Shown: piece by piece, positions 24,423 through 30,648 of the stretch
Position numbering within the stretch: the stretch's first letter is position 1
Layout: each line of letters opens with the position of its first letter
DNA from: a virus
IMG/VR virus record: IMGVR_UViG_3300025679_000219
Span: 1 to 38,693 of that record
Length of the DNA: 38,693 nucleotides
Reading direction: 5' to 3' (one strand)
Program-made: the position numbers and the translations under genes
The notes under the pieces: generated by a model
Seen by the model: only the letters and a program-made list of their open reading frames with translations
Database searches by the model: none
What the model was told of the DNA's origin: nothing

Positions 24423-24629
24423 TTGAGATTAACCGATCTTATTTCCGTCTCCGAAGGCGGACGGATCGCAGGAATGAATCGGCACTGGATCAGGGAACTT
24501 GCCCAAACCGGACGCGTTGACGGTCAGCAAATCGGCGCGTACTGGTTCGTCAGCCGAAAGTCGCTCCTTGCGTATCTCGAAACAGAGCGCAAACCAGGGC
24601 GAAAAGCGGTAAACAAAACAATTCCTTAA
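24423..24629 (+). CDS. Small MerR/excisionase-like DNA-binding protein
   Basis: A 68-residue ORF starting at TTG 24423, with GAGGA upstream. It reads as a winged helix-turn-helix of the HTH_17 type: LTDLISVSEGGRIAGMNRHW, then a recognition helix, a wing with AYWFVSRKSLLAYLETE and a basic tail. Such proteins serve as excisionases or small transcription regulators. A longer ORF from 24270 overlaps the third gene in another frame and is rejected. It may regulate this operon. Confidence 0.6.
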   Translation: MRLTDLISVSEGGRIAGMNRHWIRELAQTGRVDGQQIGAYWFVSRKSLLAYLETERKPGRKAVNKTIP

Positions 24630-24640
24630 AGCCCAACACT

Positions 24641-24663
24641 AGGGCGATTACCCACGTCGCCCT
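24641..24663 (+). terminator. Weak hairpin terminator after rightward operon
   Basis: AGGGCGA (24641-24647) pairs with TCGCCCT (24657-24663), followed by TAACATTTTAC. It lies 12 bases past the HTH gene stop. The T run is imperfect. Confidence 0.4.
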
Positions 24664-24857
24664 TAACATTTTACAATTACCCGATCTAGTCCCCGGTTTT
24701 AAGAAAAAGGCTCCAAAACTGCCAAAAATGCCCAGCAGGGGAACTTTGCCGCGAGATTGCCGTTTATTGGGCTTCTGATCGCCTTCATGTCAACTTATGG
24801 GCAAATCGCATATGACCCCGTAGTTTTAAGGCAAAGAATTTGAAAGCGCGGTATTTG

Positions 24858-24885
24858 CCGGTCTCATCAAGACCCGGTGTTTTCT
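24858..24885 (+). terminator. Convergent-end hairpin with T run
   Basis: CCGGTCT (24858-24864) pairs with AGACCCGG (24870-24877, one bulged C), followed on the plus strand by TGTTTTCT. The stop codon of the leftward gene lies in its loop. On the plus strand it resembles an intrinsic terminator that would stop transcription entering the leftward early genes. Confidence 0.4.
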
Positions 24886-25292
24886 ACTAACGCCAGCAAA
24901 GGAGTCGCTGATGCCTCGGCGAGAAGTGCCTTTCGCTCAGACTCGATTTGAACCTTCGTTTGCCAGTCGTAAACCGTTTGGGTCACAAGTTCGCCGGCCT
25001 CGTTTGCGCCGATTGCGATTTGGCTTTTGTGCTGGTTTGCGATTTGGTGGCAAAGCTGAACGAACTCATGGACGCTGGGAAATTCACTGAAACAGGTTCC
25101 GGCGGCGTCTCTGGCCAGGTCGCAAACCAGGATCGGGTAGCGGTTTTCAGTGAGCATTTCGCCGATGCGTTTTGTCCAAGCGACGACCTGAACTTTTTTG
25201 TCAAGGTCGCTCAAATTTCCGAAAGTTTTGAACCCCTCGCCCCGAAATTGGGCAAGCATCTGGGTTATGTAAATTTCTAGTTTTTTTTCCAT
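24867..25292 (-). CDS. Possible helicase loader / replication accessory protein
   Basis: A 141-residue, mainly helical protein that directly follows the initiator gene. The N-terminal helix (KLEIYITQMLAQF) and the FPSVHEFVQLCHQIA segment resemble the small helicase-loader proteins (G39P-like) that accompany phage replication initiators. There is no Walker motif, so it would be the non-ATPase type. The stop codon sits in a hairpin loop. Another small replication or regulatory protein is possible. Confidence 0.4.
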   Translation of the reverse strand: MEKKLEIYITQMLAQFRGEGFKTFGNLSDLDKKVQVVAWTKRIGEMLTENRYPILVCDLARDAAGTCFSEFPSVHEFVQLCHQIANQHKSQIAIGANEAGELVTQTVYDWQTKVQIESERKALLAEASATPLLALVENTGS

Positions 25293-25294
25293 TT

Positions 25295-26284
25295 TCAGCT
25301 TCGGATTGTTGTGTCAATCCCCATTTTTTCAAACTCGTTTGTTGCCCAAGCCCCGGCTTCCTGGTAGCTCTCGATCTCGCTTTTTTTGACCCCTCCGGAG
25401 CGTCTTTTTTCGAGTCTCCACCGCTCGCCAGCCTTGTCCATCCAGTTCGCCAGGGTCGCCAAATTCGCCAGCCGTCCGTTTTTGGATCGAAAGAACTCGA
25501 CGCAGCCCTCAACCTGCTCCAAAATCACCGTGTCAGGTTCAAGTGCCGGAGGAATCCAGCCGCGCCAGGTAGCAATTTTCTTTTCCAACCTGAGCCGGTT
25601 AGGTTCGAAAAGGCGGTCAAAATCGGCTTTGAACCGGGGGACTTGGCAAATCGCCAGGTAGCAGTTTTTGGCAAGAGAGTCCTCAAACTCAGGTTCGAAA
25701 GGAAGCGGTCCAGGCTCAATCTCGGCTTTGGTCGGGCGAGGCGACTCAGAACTTTTCTCAGGAATTTTTTTTGGCGGCAACGGTTCCCCCCGGTCCCCTC
25801 TCCCTACTATTTCCTGTTTCCTATTTACTATTTCCTGTTTCCTATTTCCCATCATGAGAGTCTCATGAGGACCTCGTGAGGGTGTCGTGAGACTCTCATG
25901 AGGGTCTCGTGAATTTGGAGTCCAAACGGGGAAGGAATTTTCGTCGAATTCGGGCGGTTCGGGTAGATAACTTTTCGAGGGATGTTCAACCCGCTGATGC
26001 TTCAAAAAATTGACAATGAAAAGGTAATTATTTCCCTCAGCGCGGTATCGTAAAACCATCTGCTCGATTTCTAATTCCGTCAACCAATTATCGATTTCTA
26101 CGGGTGTCACATCGTCGTCAAATGGGAAAAGTTCACCGATAATTTTTCTGGGCAAATAGCGGCCGCGGCCACGATCATCGACATACGTCAGAAGACCGAG
26201 GAAAAACAGGCGAGAGTCTCGTGAGAGTCTCATGACACTCTCATGAGAGAAGAAATCCGGTTTGATTGTCCTAATTCTGGGCAT
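25295..26284 (-). CDS. Replication initiator-like protein carrying the origin
   Basis: A 329-residue protein whose first 100 residues match a recurrent phage initiator type: RIRTIKPDFFSHESVMRLS, then RLFFLGLLTYVDDRGRGRYLPRKI split by turns, then FPFDDDVT and YLFIVNFLKHQRVEHPSKS, a winged-helix DNA-binding domain. The middle (about 125-185) is low complexity, Glu/Arg/Pro-rich and encoded by the repeat clusters. The C-terminal part is helical and basic. The ATG shares a base with the preceding stop (TAATG). Like lambda O, it would bind repeats inside its own gene. Confidence 0.65.
   Translation of the reverse strand: MPRIRTIKPDFFSHESVMRLSRDSRLFFLGLLTYVDDRGRGRYLPRKIIGELFPFDDDVTPVEIDNWLTELEIEQMVLRYRAEGNNYLFIVNFLKHQRVEHPSKSYLPEPPEFDENSFPVWTPNSRDPHESLTTPSRGPHETLMMGNRKQEIVNRKQEIVGRGDRGEPLPPKKIPEKSSESPRPTKAEIEPGPLPFEPEFEDSLAKNCYLAICQVPRFKADFDRLFEPNRLRLEKKIATWRGWIPPALEPDTVILEQVEGCVEFFRSKNGRLANLATLANWMDKAGERWRLEKRRSGGVKKSEIESYQEAGAWATNEFEKMGIDTTIRS
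25802..25850 (-). repeat. Seven-base purine-rich tandem repeat
   Basis: On the coding strand seven adjoining heptamers of the form AGGAAAY or near it occupy 49 bases (25850-25802): GGGAAAT, AGGAAAC, AGGAAAT, AGTAAAT, AGGAAAC, AGGAAAT, AGTAGGG. Strand asymmetry and A-richness suit a DNA unwinding element beside the iterons. Confidence 0.7.
25847..25912 (-). repeat. Origin iterons, cluster A
   Basis: Six tandem 11-bp units on the coding strand, from 25912 to 25847: TCACGAGACCC, TCATGAGAGTC, TCACGACACCC, TCACGAGGTCC, TCATGAGACTC, TCATGATGGGA (last one degenerate). Since 11 is not a multiple of 3, the codon phase shifts with each unit, so selection is on DNA and not protein. The 11-bp period puts each site on one DNA face. 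Confidence 0.7.
26214..26246 (-). repeat. Origin iterons, cluster B
   Basis: Three more units of the same 11-bp motif on the coding strand: TCATGAGAGTG, TCATGAGACTC, TCACGAGACTC, near the start of the initiator gene, about 300 bp from cluster A. A site here would also allow the initiator to repress its own expression. Confidence 0.65.
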
Positions 26285-26508
26285 TAAAGTAAGTCCTCGA
26301 TTCGTCCTTCCACGAATTTACTGGCAAGAATCTGCATCGCCAAAATGCAGCGGTCTTTACCTTCCTTTTGGAGGGTGAGCAAAACTACGTCATCGGAAGG
26401 AGCCTCGCTGAGCCCAGTTCTCTCCATAAAATCCGCTTGAATGGAATGAACAAGCTCAAGGTCTTCTTTTGCCTCGCGTGTTGCTCTTTCAATAGGCGTT
26501 TCATTCAT
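26284..26508 (-). CDS. Small acidic helical protein
   Basis: A 74-residue protein starting at ATG 26508; TTG 26511 is a possible start too. It is acidic and helical (REAKEDLELVHSIQADFME), with no known motif. It directly precedes the initiator gene (TAATG), so it belongs to the leftward early transcript. Confidence 0.5.
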   Translation of the reverse strand: MNETPIERATREAKEDLELVHSIQADFMERTGLSEAPSDDVVLLTLQKEGKDRCILAMQILASKFVEGRIEDLL

Positions 26509-26584
26509 CAATTTCCCGTCACTTTTCTTATCACTTTTATCATCATTTCTCTGCCCAAAATAAGACCGCCAGTAAACCGTCTAC

Positions 26585-27145
26585 CTAGCCACTTTTTGCC
26601 ATGCGCAGCGCAGCTTTTGCTAGCCGTCTTTCCCGTTTTGCTAGAGCCGCCTCGATCTCGTCTAAATCTATCCACCGCTCGCGCGATTTCCACTTGCTTC
26701 CCTTGCCGCCTTCTTGCTCCCACCCAATCAGGAGTGCCTTTCTCCCCGACCTGAGCCATGTATTTAAGTACTGCAACCGAGAAGTCGGATCGGATTTAGA
26801 TACGGGTGTCCCTGAGATCATCTTTGTAAGGTGAGCACCCATGCCGCTCACCGCGCAGTACTGGACTCCAATTGTCTCCAAACCCTTGTACGCCTCCATG
26901 TCGAAAATGCCAAATAGGTCCGAACGGCTTGTCTGGGACTGCCCGCAAACAAAAAAGAATTTCCAGGTCGCAACCTCGTATGCAACGTAGCCACGTGAGC
27001 ATAAAAGCTCCTTGGTTTTAGCCCTGAACACTCCCTCATTTTTGTGGGAGATGCTCCTAGATTTACGCTCCGGGGGCGGCTTTTTCTCAGCGGGCGTCAA
27101 CTGGTAGGAATCATCGCCAAACGGATCGTCTTCGAGGTCGTTCAA
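26585..27145 (-). CDS. PD-(D/E)XK-like nuclease (possible resolvase)
   Basis: A 186-residue protein. Residues about 40-110 carry RAKTKELLCSRGYVAYEVAT, then SRSDLFGIFDMEAYKG and IGVQYCAVS, a pattern found in phage PD-(D/E)XK/VRR-NUC-type nucleases with catalytic Asp-Asp and Gln-type residues, then HLTKM. The tail is basic. A Holliday-junction or repair nuclease would suit its place beside replication genes. Start: TTG 27145 within a TTGA overlap, with GGGA 5 bases upstream. Catalysis is inferred. Confidence 0.5.
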   Translation of the reverse strand: MNDLEDDPFGDDSYQLTPAEKKPPPERKSRSISHKNEGVFRAKTKELLCSRGYVAYEVATWKFFFVCGQSQTSRSDLFGIFDMEAYKGLETIGVQYCAVSGMGAHLTKMISGTPVSKSDPTSRLQYLNTWLRSGRKALLIGWEQEGGKGSKWKSRERWIDLDEIEAALAKRERRLAKAALRMAKSG

Positions 27146-27669
27146 CTTAATCCCGAGACCATCTTTTTGCCAGCGTCCTCAAAAAGTCTCATTTGAGAAT
27201 CCGTATAAACCTTGATAAGTGGCTTGATCTCGCCATTCCAGTCGCCGTGCCTTTGGATTATTACCTGGAACTCCTCAACGTCGTGCCCGATAAGCCGGGG
27301 AGTCATCTCCCCGTCGTCAGACTCGCTGCAACTGCAATGGCATAGTTCGTGGTCTAAAAGTGCCAACTGCTGTTTTTCGGTCGCACCTTTCCACCATTCA
27401 TTTTCAACCTTGATTGCAAAGCCGCCGCATAACTCAGCCCAGTGGACATTTAGAGCCGCCAGGTCGCTTGAAGCGTCTTTAACCCAGGCCCTTTCCGTTT
27501 CGGTTAAAATAGACGCGGTTCCAAGAACGCGTTTGCCGCCTTTTTTGCGCTTCTTGCCAATAAAGAAAAACGCCACGCAAAAGCAGGCTAGGTGCGCGTG
27601 GTGATTTTCGATAATTGGCAAGGCAATGTCTGCAATTTCTGCAAACTCGATAGTAATTGGTTTATTCAT
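27142..27669 (-). CDS. Phage putative zinc metallopeptidase
   Basis: A 175-residue protein with the zincin motif HELCH (His107-Glu108-His111) in LLDHELCHCSC, followed by IGHDVEEF with His129 and an acidic pair as likely third ligand. This matches the phage putative metallopeptidase family. No signal peptide, so it acts in the cytoplasm. It shares its ATGA with the preceding small gene and is followed by the nuclease. The substrate is unknown; cleavage of host or phage regulators is possible. Confidence 0.65.
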   Translation of the reverse strand: MNKPITIEFAEIADIALPIIENHHAHLACFCVAFFFIGKKRKKGGKRVLGTASILTETERAWVKDASSDLAALNVHWAELCGGFAIKVENEWWKGATEKQQLALLDHELCHCSCSESDDGEMTPRLIGHDVEEFQVIIQRHGDWNGEIKPLIKVYTDSQMRLFEDAGKKMVSGLS

Positions 27670-27887
27670 TGTTCTTCATCTCCGCGCCGAGTTTCAGGCG
27701 TGGGGGAAATCGGTTTTTGCTGCCAGCGATCCAATACAAAATCAATCGCCTGGCTCACAGTCGTGATTGCGGATGGGGCAATCTGGGAGTAGTTGTTTCT
27801 GACCCATTCTGCCCATGCATGAGCGCGGGCGATCTTATCAGTCCAGATGGGCACGGCTTTTATATGGGCTGGCTTATTTGGCGTCAT
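27666..27887 (-). CDS. Small unknown early protein
   Basis: A 73-residue ORF from ATG 27887 (a TTG at 27923 would give a longer overlap with the preceding gene). It has a Trp-rich helical middle (HAWAEWVRNNYSQ) and an acidic end. It lies between the Cro-like gene and the metallopeptidase (ATGA overlap). No family recognised. Confidence 0.45.
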   Translation of the reverse strand: MTPNKPAHIKAVPIWTDKIARAHAWAEWVRNNYSQIAPSAITTVSQAIDFVLDRWQQKPISPTPETRRGDEEQ

Positions 27888-28107
27888 GAGTTGCGCTTGC
27901 CTCTCGGTTTCCGCAGTCAGCAAGTAGTCTTGCGGCGCGAACTCGATTGATAATCGCGTAAACCGTTTGAGGGGAAACGCCCGAAGCAGCCGAGAGATCT
28001 AGAACTCGTGTGCCTTCTGAGAAAAGCATCTCGATATGTTGTTCTTCGTCTGGCGAAAACACTCTTTTTCGAAACGGCTCCCGCCTTTTAGGAATTTTTT
28101 GTATCAT
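27874..28107 (-). CDS. Small helix-turn-helix regulator (Cro-like position)
   Basis: A 77-residue protein. Residues about 18-58 form a helix-turn-helix with VLDLSAASGVSPQTVYAII as turn and recognition helix, similar to Trp-repressor/sigma4-like folds. It is the first gene of the leftward early operon, opposite the repressor, the place of cro. The ATG at 28107 is only about 10 bases beyond the -10 box, so the message would be leaderless or nearly so. Role as an early repressor is inferred. Confidence 0.6.
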   Translation of the reverse strand: MIQKIPKRREPFRKRVFSPDEEQHIEMLFSEGTRVLDLSAASGVSPQTVYAIINRVRAARLLADCGNREASATHDAK

Positions 28108-28116
28108 AGCATGAAA

Positions 28117-28146
28117 ATTATACGGTATTTATACTGTACTTGTCAA
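28117..28146 (-). promoter_or_regulatory. Leftward early promoter with repressor operator
   Basis: On the minus strand TTGACA (28146-28141), an 18-bp spacer and TATAAT (28122-28117) form a consensus sigma-70 promoter. The spacer and -10 hold the inverted repeat TACGGTATTTATACTGTA (28121-28138), which suits a dimeric repressor. The same promoter and a related site occur at 30.4 kb. Confidence 0.75.
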
Positions 28147-28192
28147 CAGTCTTATAAAACCAAGTATAAATATCATTCTTTTTTCTAGGTGC

Positions 28193-28939
28193 GTGGAAGT
28201 ATCTTTACTTGCAGTGCCTTTTAATGCAATAGGGAAAAGAATAAAATTCGCTCGAGAATCTCTCGATTGGAAGATGGCGGCGGCCGAATTAGCGGAGAAA
28301 TTGGGGGTGTCCCCGCAAGTGCTTTCCTCATGGGAAACTAGCAGACACAACCCAAAGCGCGATATGCTTGCCAAACTATCGGAAGTGCTCAAGGTGTCTG
28401 AAGGTTGGCTAAGGACCGGTACAGGAGAAGGCCCGCAACCCGAAATTACGACCGTAGATGACTCAAAGCTCCTGGAAGGATTCACAACCACCGTCGCGCT
28501 TCCGCGCTGGATTGGCGTTCTCGCAGCCGGGAGCTTTGATGACGAAGCAACGTTAGAGCGAAGCGGTCACGAAGAGGTTCCCGGCGCGTTCCTGGTTGGC
28601 GGGATCAGGAACATAAACATGCACGAAGTTGTCCGGGTTGCTGGAAACTCGATGTCGCCAAGGATTGAATCGGGCGAAGGCGTGGTGATCTATTTAGACC
28701 CCACTCCAAGGCGCAACACCATTGTTTTAGCGCAAGATCCAGAAGGCAAAACTGTACTTAAGGTGCTTCGCCAAAACTCGGACGGAACGATGTTTCTAAA
28801 CTCCATCAACCCAAACGGCGCAAGCTTTGAAAACCTTACAGGCTGGGTTTATTTCGGTCATGCGGTAACGATCCTTGGAGATGACGACCGCGAAGGGGCA
28901 AACATTGAATGGCGCGGAGGCAGTCCCCTCAAAGCATGA
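28193..28939 (+). CDS. CI/LexA-type phage repressor (HTH + S24)
   Basis: A 248-residue repressor. Residues about 12-70 are an XRE helix-turn-helix (AELAEKLGVSPQVLSSWE). Residues about 105-235 are an S24 LexA-like domain with the self-cleavage pair Ala112-Gly113 in VLAAGSF, Ser153 in GNSMSP and Lys190 in TVLKVLR. It would keep the prophage silent and break itself on SOS induction. The start is GTG 28193, with only a poor ribosome site; GTG 28214 is an alternative. It shares an ATGA with the next gene. Confidence 0.85.
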   Translation: MEVSLLAVPFNAIGKRIKFARESLDWKMAAAELAEKLGVSPQVLSSWETSRHNPKRDMLAKLSEVLKVSEGWLRTGTGEGPQPEITTVDDSKLLEGFTTTVALPRWIGVLAAGSFDDEATLERSGHEEVPGAFLVGGIRNINMHEVVRVAGNSMSPRIESGEGVVIYLDPTPRRNTIVLAQDPEGKTVLKVLRQNSDGTMFLNSINPNGASFENLTGWVYFGHAVTILGDDDREGANIEWRGGSPLKA

Positions 28940-29160
28940 AACAATCCGATTTTCAGCTATGGTTTCACACCTTAGCTCCCTATGGGCTGGCTTTCTTTCT
29001 CGCCCGCGAATCTAAGCAATCCTTATGGCTGGTTGCGGTAGCCTTTGGTTACTCGCTAGTAATGTGCCGTTTTGCAACTGTGTCGGAACTTGCACTCCTA
29101 GTTAGATCGTCCGATGATATAAAGGCAAAGTTAAAACCTCGCCAAGGCAAGTTTACGTGA
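28936..29160 (+). CDS. Small membrane protein co-transcribed with repressor
   Basis: A 74-residue protein from ATG 28936 (ATGA overlap with the repressor stop). Residues about 8-25 and 31-50 are hydrophobic, the second ending in SLVMCRFATVSE, so one or two membrane segments. Its basic C-terminus faces the cytoplasm if there are two. Location after the repressor suggests expression in the lysogen, where such genes often give superinfection exclusion or defence. Confidence 0.55.
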   Translation: MKQSDFQLWFHTLAPYGLAFFLARESKQSLWLVAVAFGYSLVMCRFATVSELALLVRSSDDIKAKLKPRQGKFT

Positions 29161-29681
29161 TGAATCTTTTGATCCCCATTTTAATAGCCATTCCTGCAAC
29201 CTACGTCGCTTCAAGTAGGGGGCGTGTTGCAAAAGATGTTCAAAAGGATTTGGTTAAGATAGCAGATTTTATGTTCGAAGCAGCTCGCCAAAAGAGTAAA
29301 CAGGGTGATTTAGAACTTCTAAAGCTTTACAATTTAATTCTCGAGTTAGCCCTTTTGACGCCTGGCATCGCGGGCGGCGTAGTGGTACAAGACAAAAACC
29401 AATCAATAAATGAAGAAGACAGACAGGCCTTTGAAAATTATTTAGAACGGAACGCGTGGCTCCTCGGCTACCTCTTCACCGTGACGTTCCTACTTAAAAG
29501 GCTCGAGTTTCACGCCAAACCGCTATCACTGAAACGAATGAGGGCATCGGCCATTGCCAATCTTGCACTGATTTTCTTTAGCGACGAGCAAAAAGTTATA
29601 AAAATTGTCTGGAACCCCGCAAGAACTGAACAAAGAGTCGAGACGATGGCCTCTTACGCAGCGAACTTAAGCGTAGCCTAG
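29160..29681 (+). CDS. Membrane-anchored protein, unknown
   Basis: A 173-residue protein starting at ATG 29160 (TGATG overlap). Residues about 2-17 are one membrane helix, the rest soluble and helical with a second hydrophobic patch near 100-115 (LLGYLFTVTFLL). No domain recognised. With the preceding gene it forms a repressor-linked two-gene unit, likely a lysogenic conversion module. Confidence 0.5.
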   Translation: MNLLIPILIAIPATYVASSRGRVAKDVQKDLVKIADFMFEAARQKSKQGDLELLKLYNLILELALLTPGIAGGVVVQDKNQSINEEDRQAFENYLERNAWLLGYLFTVTFLLKRLEFHAKPLSLKRMRASAIANLALIFFSDEQKVIKIVWNPARTEQRVETMASYAANLSVA

Positions 29682-29692
29682 TTCAAAACGAT

Positions 29693-30280
29693 CTACCAAT
29701 AAAGCTCGGTGACCCTCTCAGTCGGCACGAACTTTCCATTCAGATCAAAAACCACGTTGCACCTCTCGCAATAGCTCAACTGCCTCCACCGGTCAAACCT
29801 AGCCGCATTTATCGGAACTTGCCGCTGTTCTTCTGTTAGATACTTTAGCCAGAGATAACTATTAAAAACAATTCCTGAAAAAAAGATAATCGCAACGGCT
29901 TTCCCAAAGACGTTTCCGGTAAACAAGATCATAAAACAAGGACTAACGCAAAAGAGAACAACGAGGACAATGATCGCGGCGTTCGACCTAAGTCCCTCCC
30001 TGTAAAAGTTCAATTGAAGTGCGGTGCCCGACTTTAAGGTCATTAACCCAGACCTCCTTGGCTGAGTTTCCTGCATTACAACGGCCTGCACGTTCTTAAA
30101 AAAAGGATTCCCGCACGACGGGCAAGTTGCTTGAACTCTTGCTTGGGGTGGTGCGATTGGTATCAGCTGAGTAATTTGCGGCGGCGGCACCATGCGGGCA
30201 GCAGGAAGACTTGCCCAGTTGCAGTATGGACAAACCTTTAGAGCTTTGGGGATAGCTTTGCCGCAAGTTTTGCAGTTCAT
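29693..30280 (-). CDS. Zinc-ribbon membrane protein
   Basis: A 195-residue protein. Residues 3-20 carry CKTCG and CPYC, about 53-56 CPSC, and the last third CERC, so several zinc knuckles. Between them about residues 100-148 hold two membrane helices (IIVLVVLFCVSPCFM and VAIIFFSGIVFN). Both zinc ends probably face the cytoplasm. Such proteins are often sensors or stress factors. Leftward, against all neighbours from 28.2 to 38.7 kb, as expected for a moron with its own promoter. Confidence 0.55.
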   Translation of the reverse strand: MNCKTCGKAIPKALKVCPYCNWASLPAARMVPPPQITQLIPIAPPQARVQATCPSCGNPFFKNVQAVVMQETQPRRSGLMTLKSGTALQLNFYREGLRSNAAIIVLVVLFCVSPCFMILFTGNVFGKAVAIIFFSGIVFNSYLWLKYLTEEQRQVPINAARFDRWRQLSYCERCNVVFDLNGKFVPTERVTELYW

Positions 30281-30316
30281 CCCTTAGCATTTCACCCGAT
30301 TCTTACGCAAAATATG

Positions 30317-30336
30317 ACCTGGTAAATATACTAGGT
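30317..30336 (-). promoter_or_regulatory. Palindromic operator, second family
   Basis: ACCTGGTAAATATACTAGGT, two 8-base half-sites (ACCTGGTA and TACTAGGT) with a 4-base spacer, matching the imperfect site at 22787-22806. On the leftward strand it includes TATATT as a possible -10 for the zinc-ribbon gene (ATG 30280). Confidence 0.5.
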
Positions 30337-30403
30337 TTTCACTTTTTTCACACCTTTTTTGAACCTGGGTGCTGGAAATGTCAACTTGTAACTACTCAGG
30401 TAC

Positions 30404-30433
30404 TTGACAAACTCATGATAAATACCGTATAAT
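30404..30433 (+). promoter_or_regulatory. Rightward recombination-operon promoter with repressor half-site
   Basis: TTGACA (30404-30409), an 18-bp spacer and TATAAT (30428-30433) make a consensus promoter. ATAAATACCGTATAAT is identical to the leftward early promoter. Half-site ATACCGTA is good, the other half (CTCATGAT) is degenerate. It drives the operon starting at 30469. Confidence 0.75.
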
Positions 30434-30439
30434 ATATAT

Positions 30440-30456
30440 ATCCTTTTGGAAAGGAT
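30440..30456 (+). other. Leader hairpin overlapping ribosome site
   Basis: ATCCTTT (30440-30446) pairs perfectly with AAAGGAT (30450-30456) around a 3-base loop. The Shine-Dalgarno-like AAGGA is inside the stem, 13 bases before the ATG at 30469, so the stem could limit translation of the first gene. Confidence 0.45.
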
Positions 30457-30468
30457 GAAAAACAAACA

Positions 30469-30648
30469 ATGGAGAACACCGAAACTTACTCTAAGAGTTC
30501 AAAAAGTCCAAAACAAACTTCGTCAACTAAAGCTGAGCAAGACCTGAAACGGATCGCCGCCAAAAAGGCCGCACTAGAATCCGCAAAAGCCTTCAACGAC
30601 TATAAGATCGGCAACCTCATTGGCAGAATCCTTTCTGGAGACCTATGA
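30469..30648 (+). CDS. Small basic protein before the SMC ATPase
   Basis: A 59-residue ORF, Ser/Lys-rich at its N-terminus and helical after residue 22 (AEQDLKRIAAKKAALESAKA). The ATGA overlap couples it to the ATPase gene. It is the first gene of the rightward operon. Function unknown. Confidence 0.6.
   Translation: MENTETYSKSSKSPKQTSSTKAEQDLKRIAAKKAALESAKAFNDYKIGNLIGRILSGDL

Noticed and set aside
26508-26759. 83-codon leftward ORF before the small acidic gene
   Set aside because: Most of it overlaps the nuclease-like gene in another frame and is very basic; only a few codons are outside.
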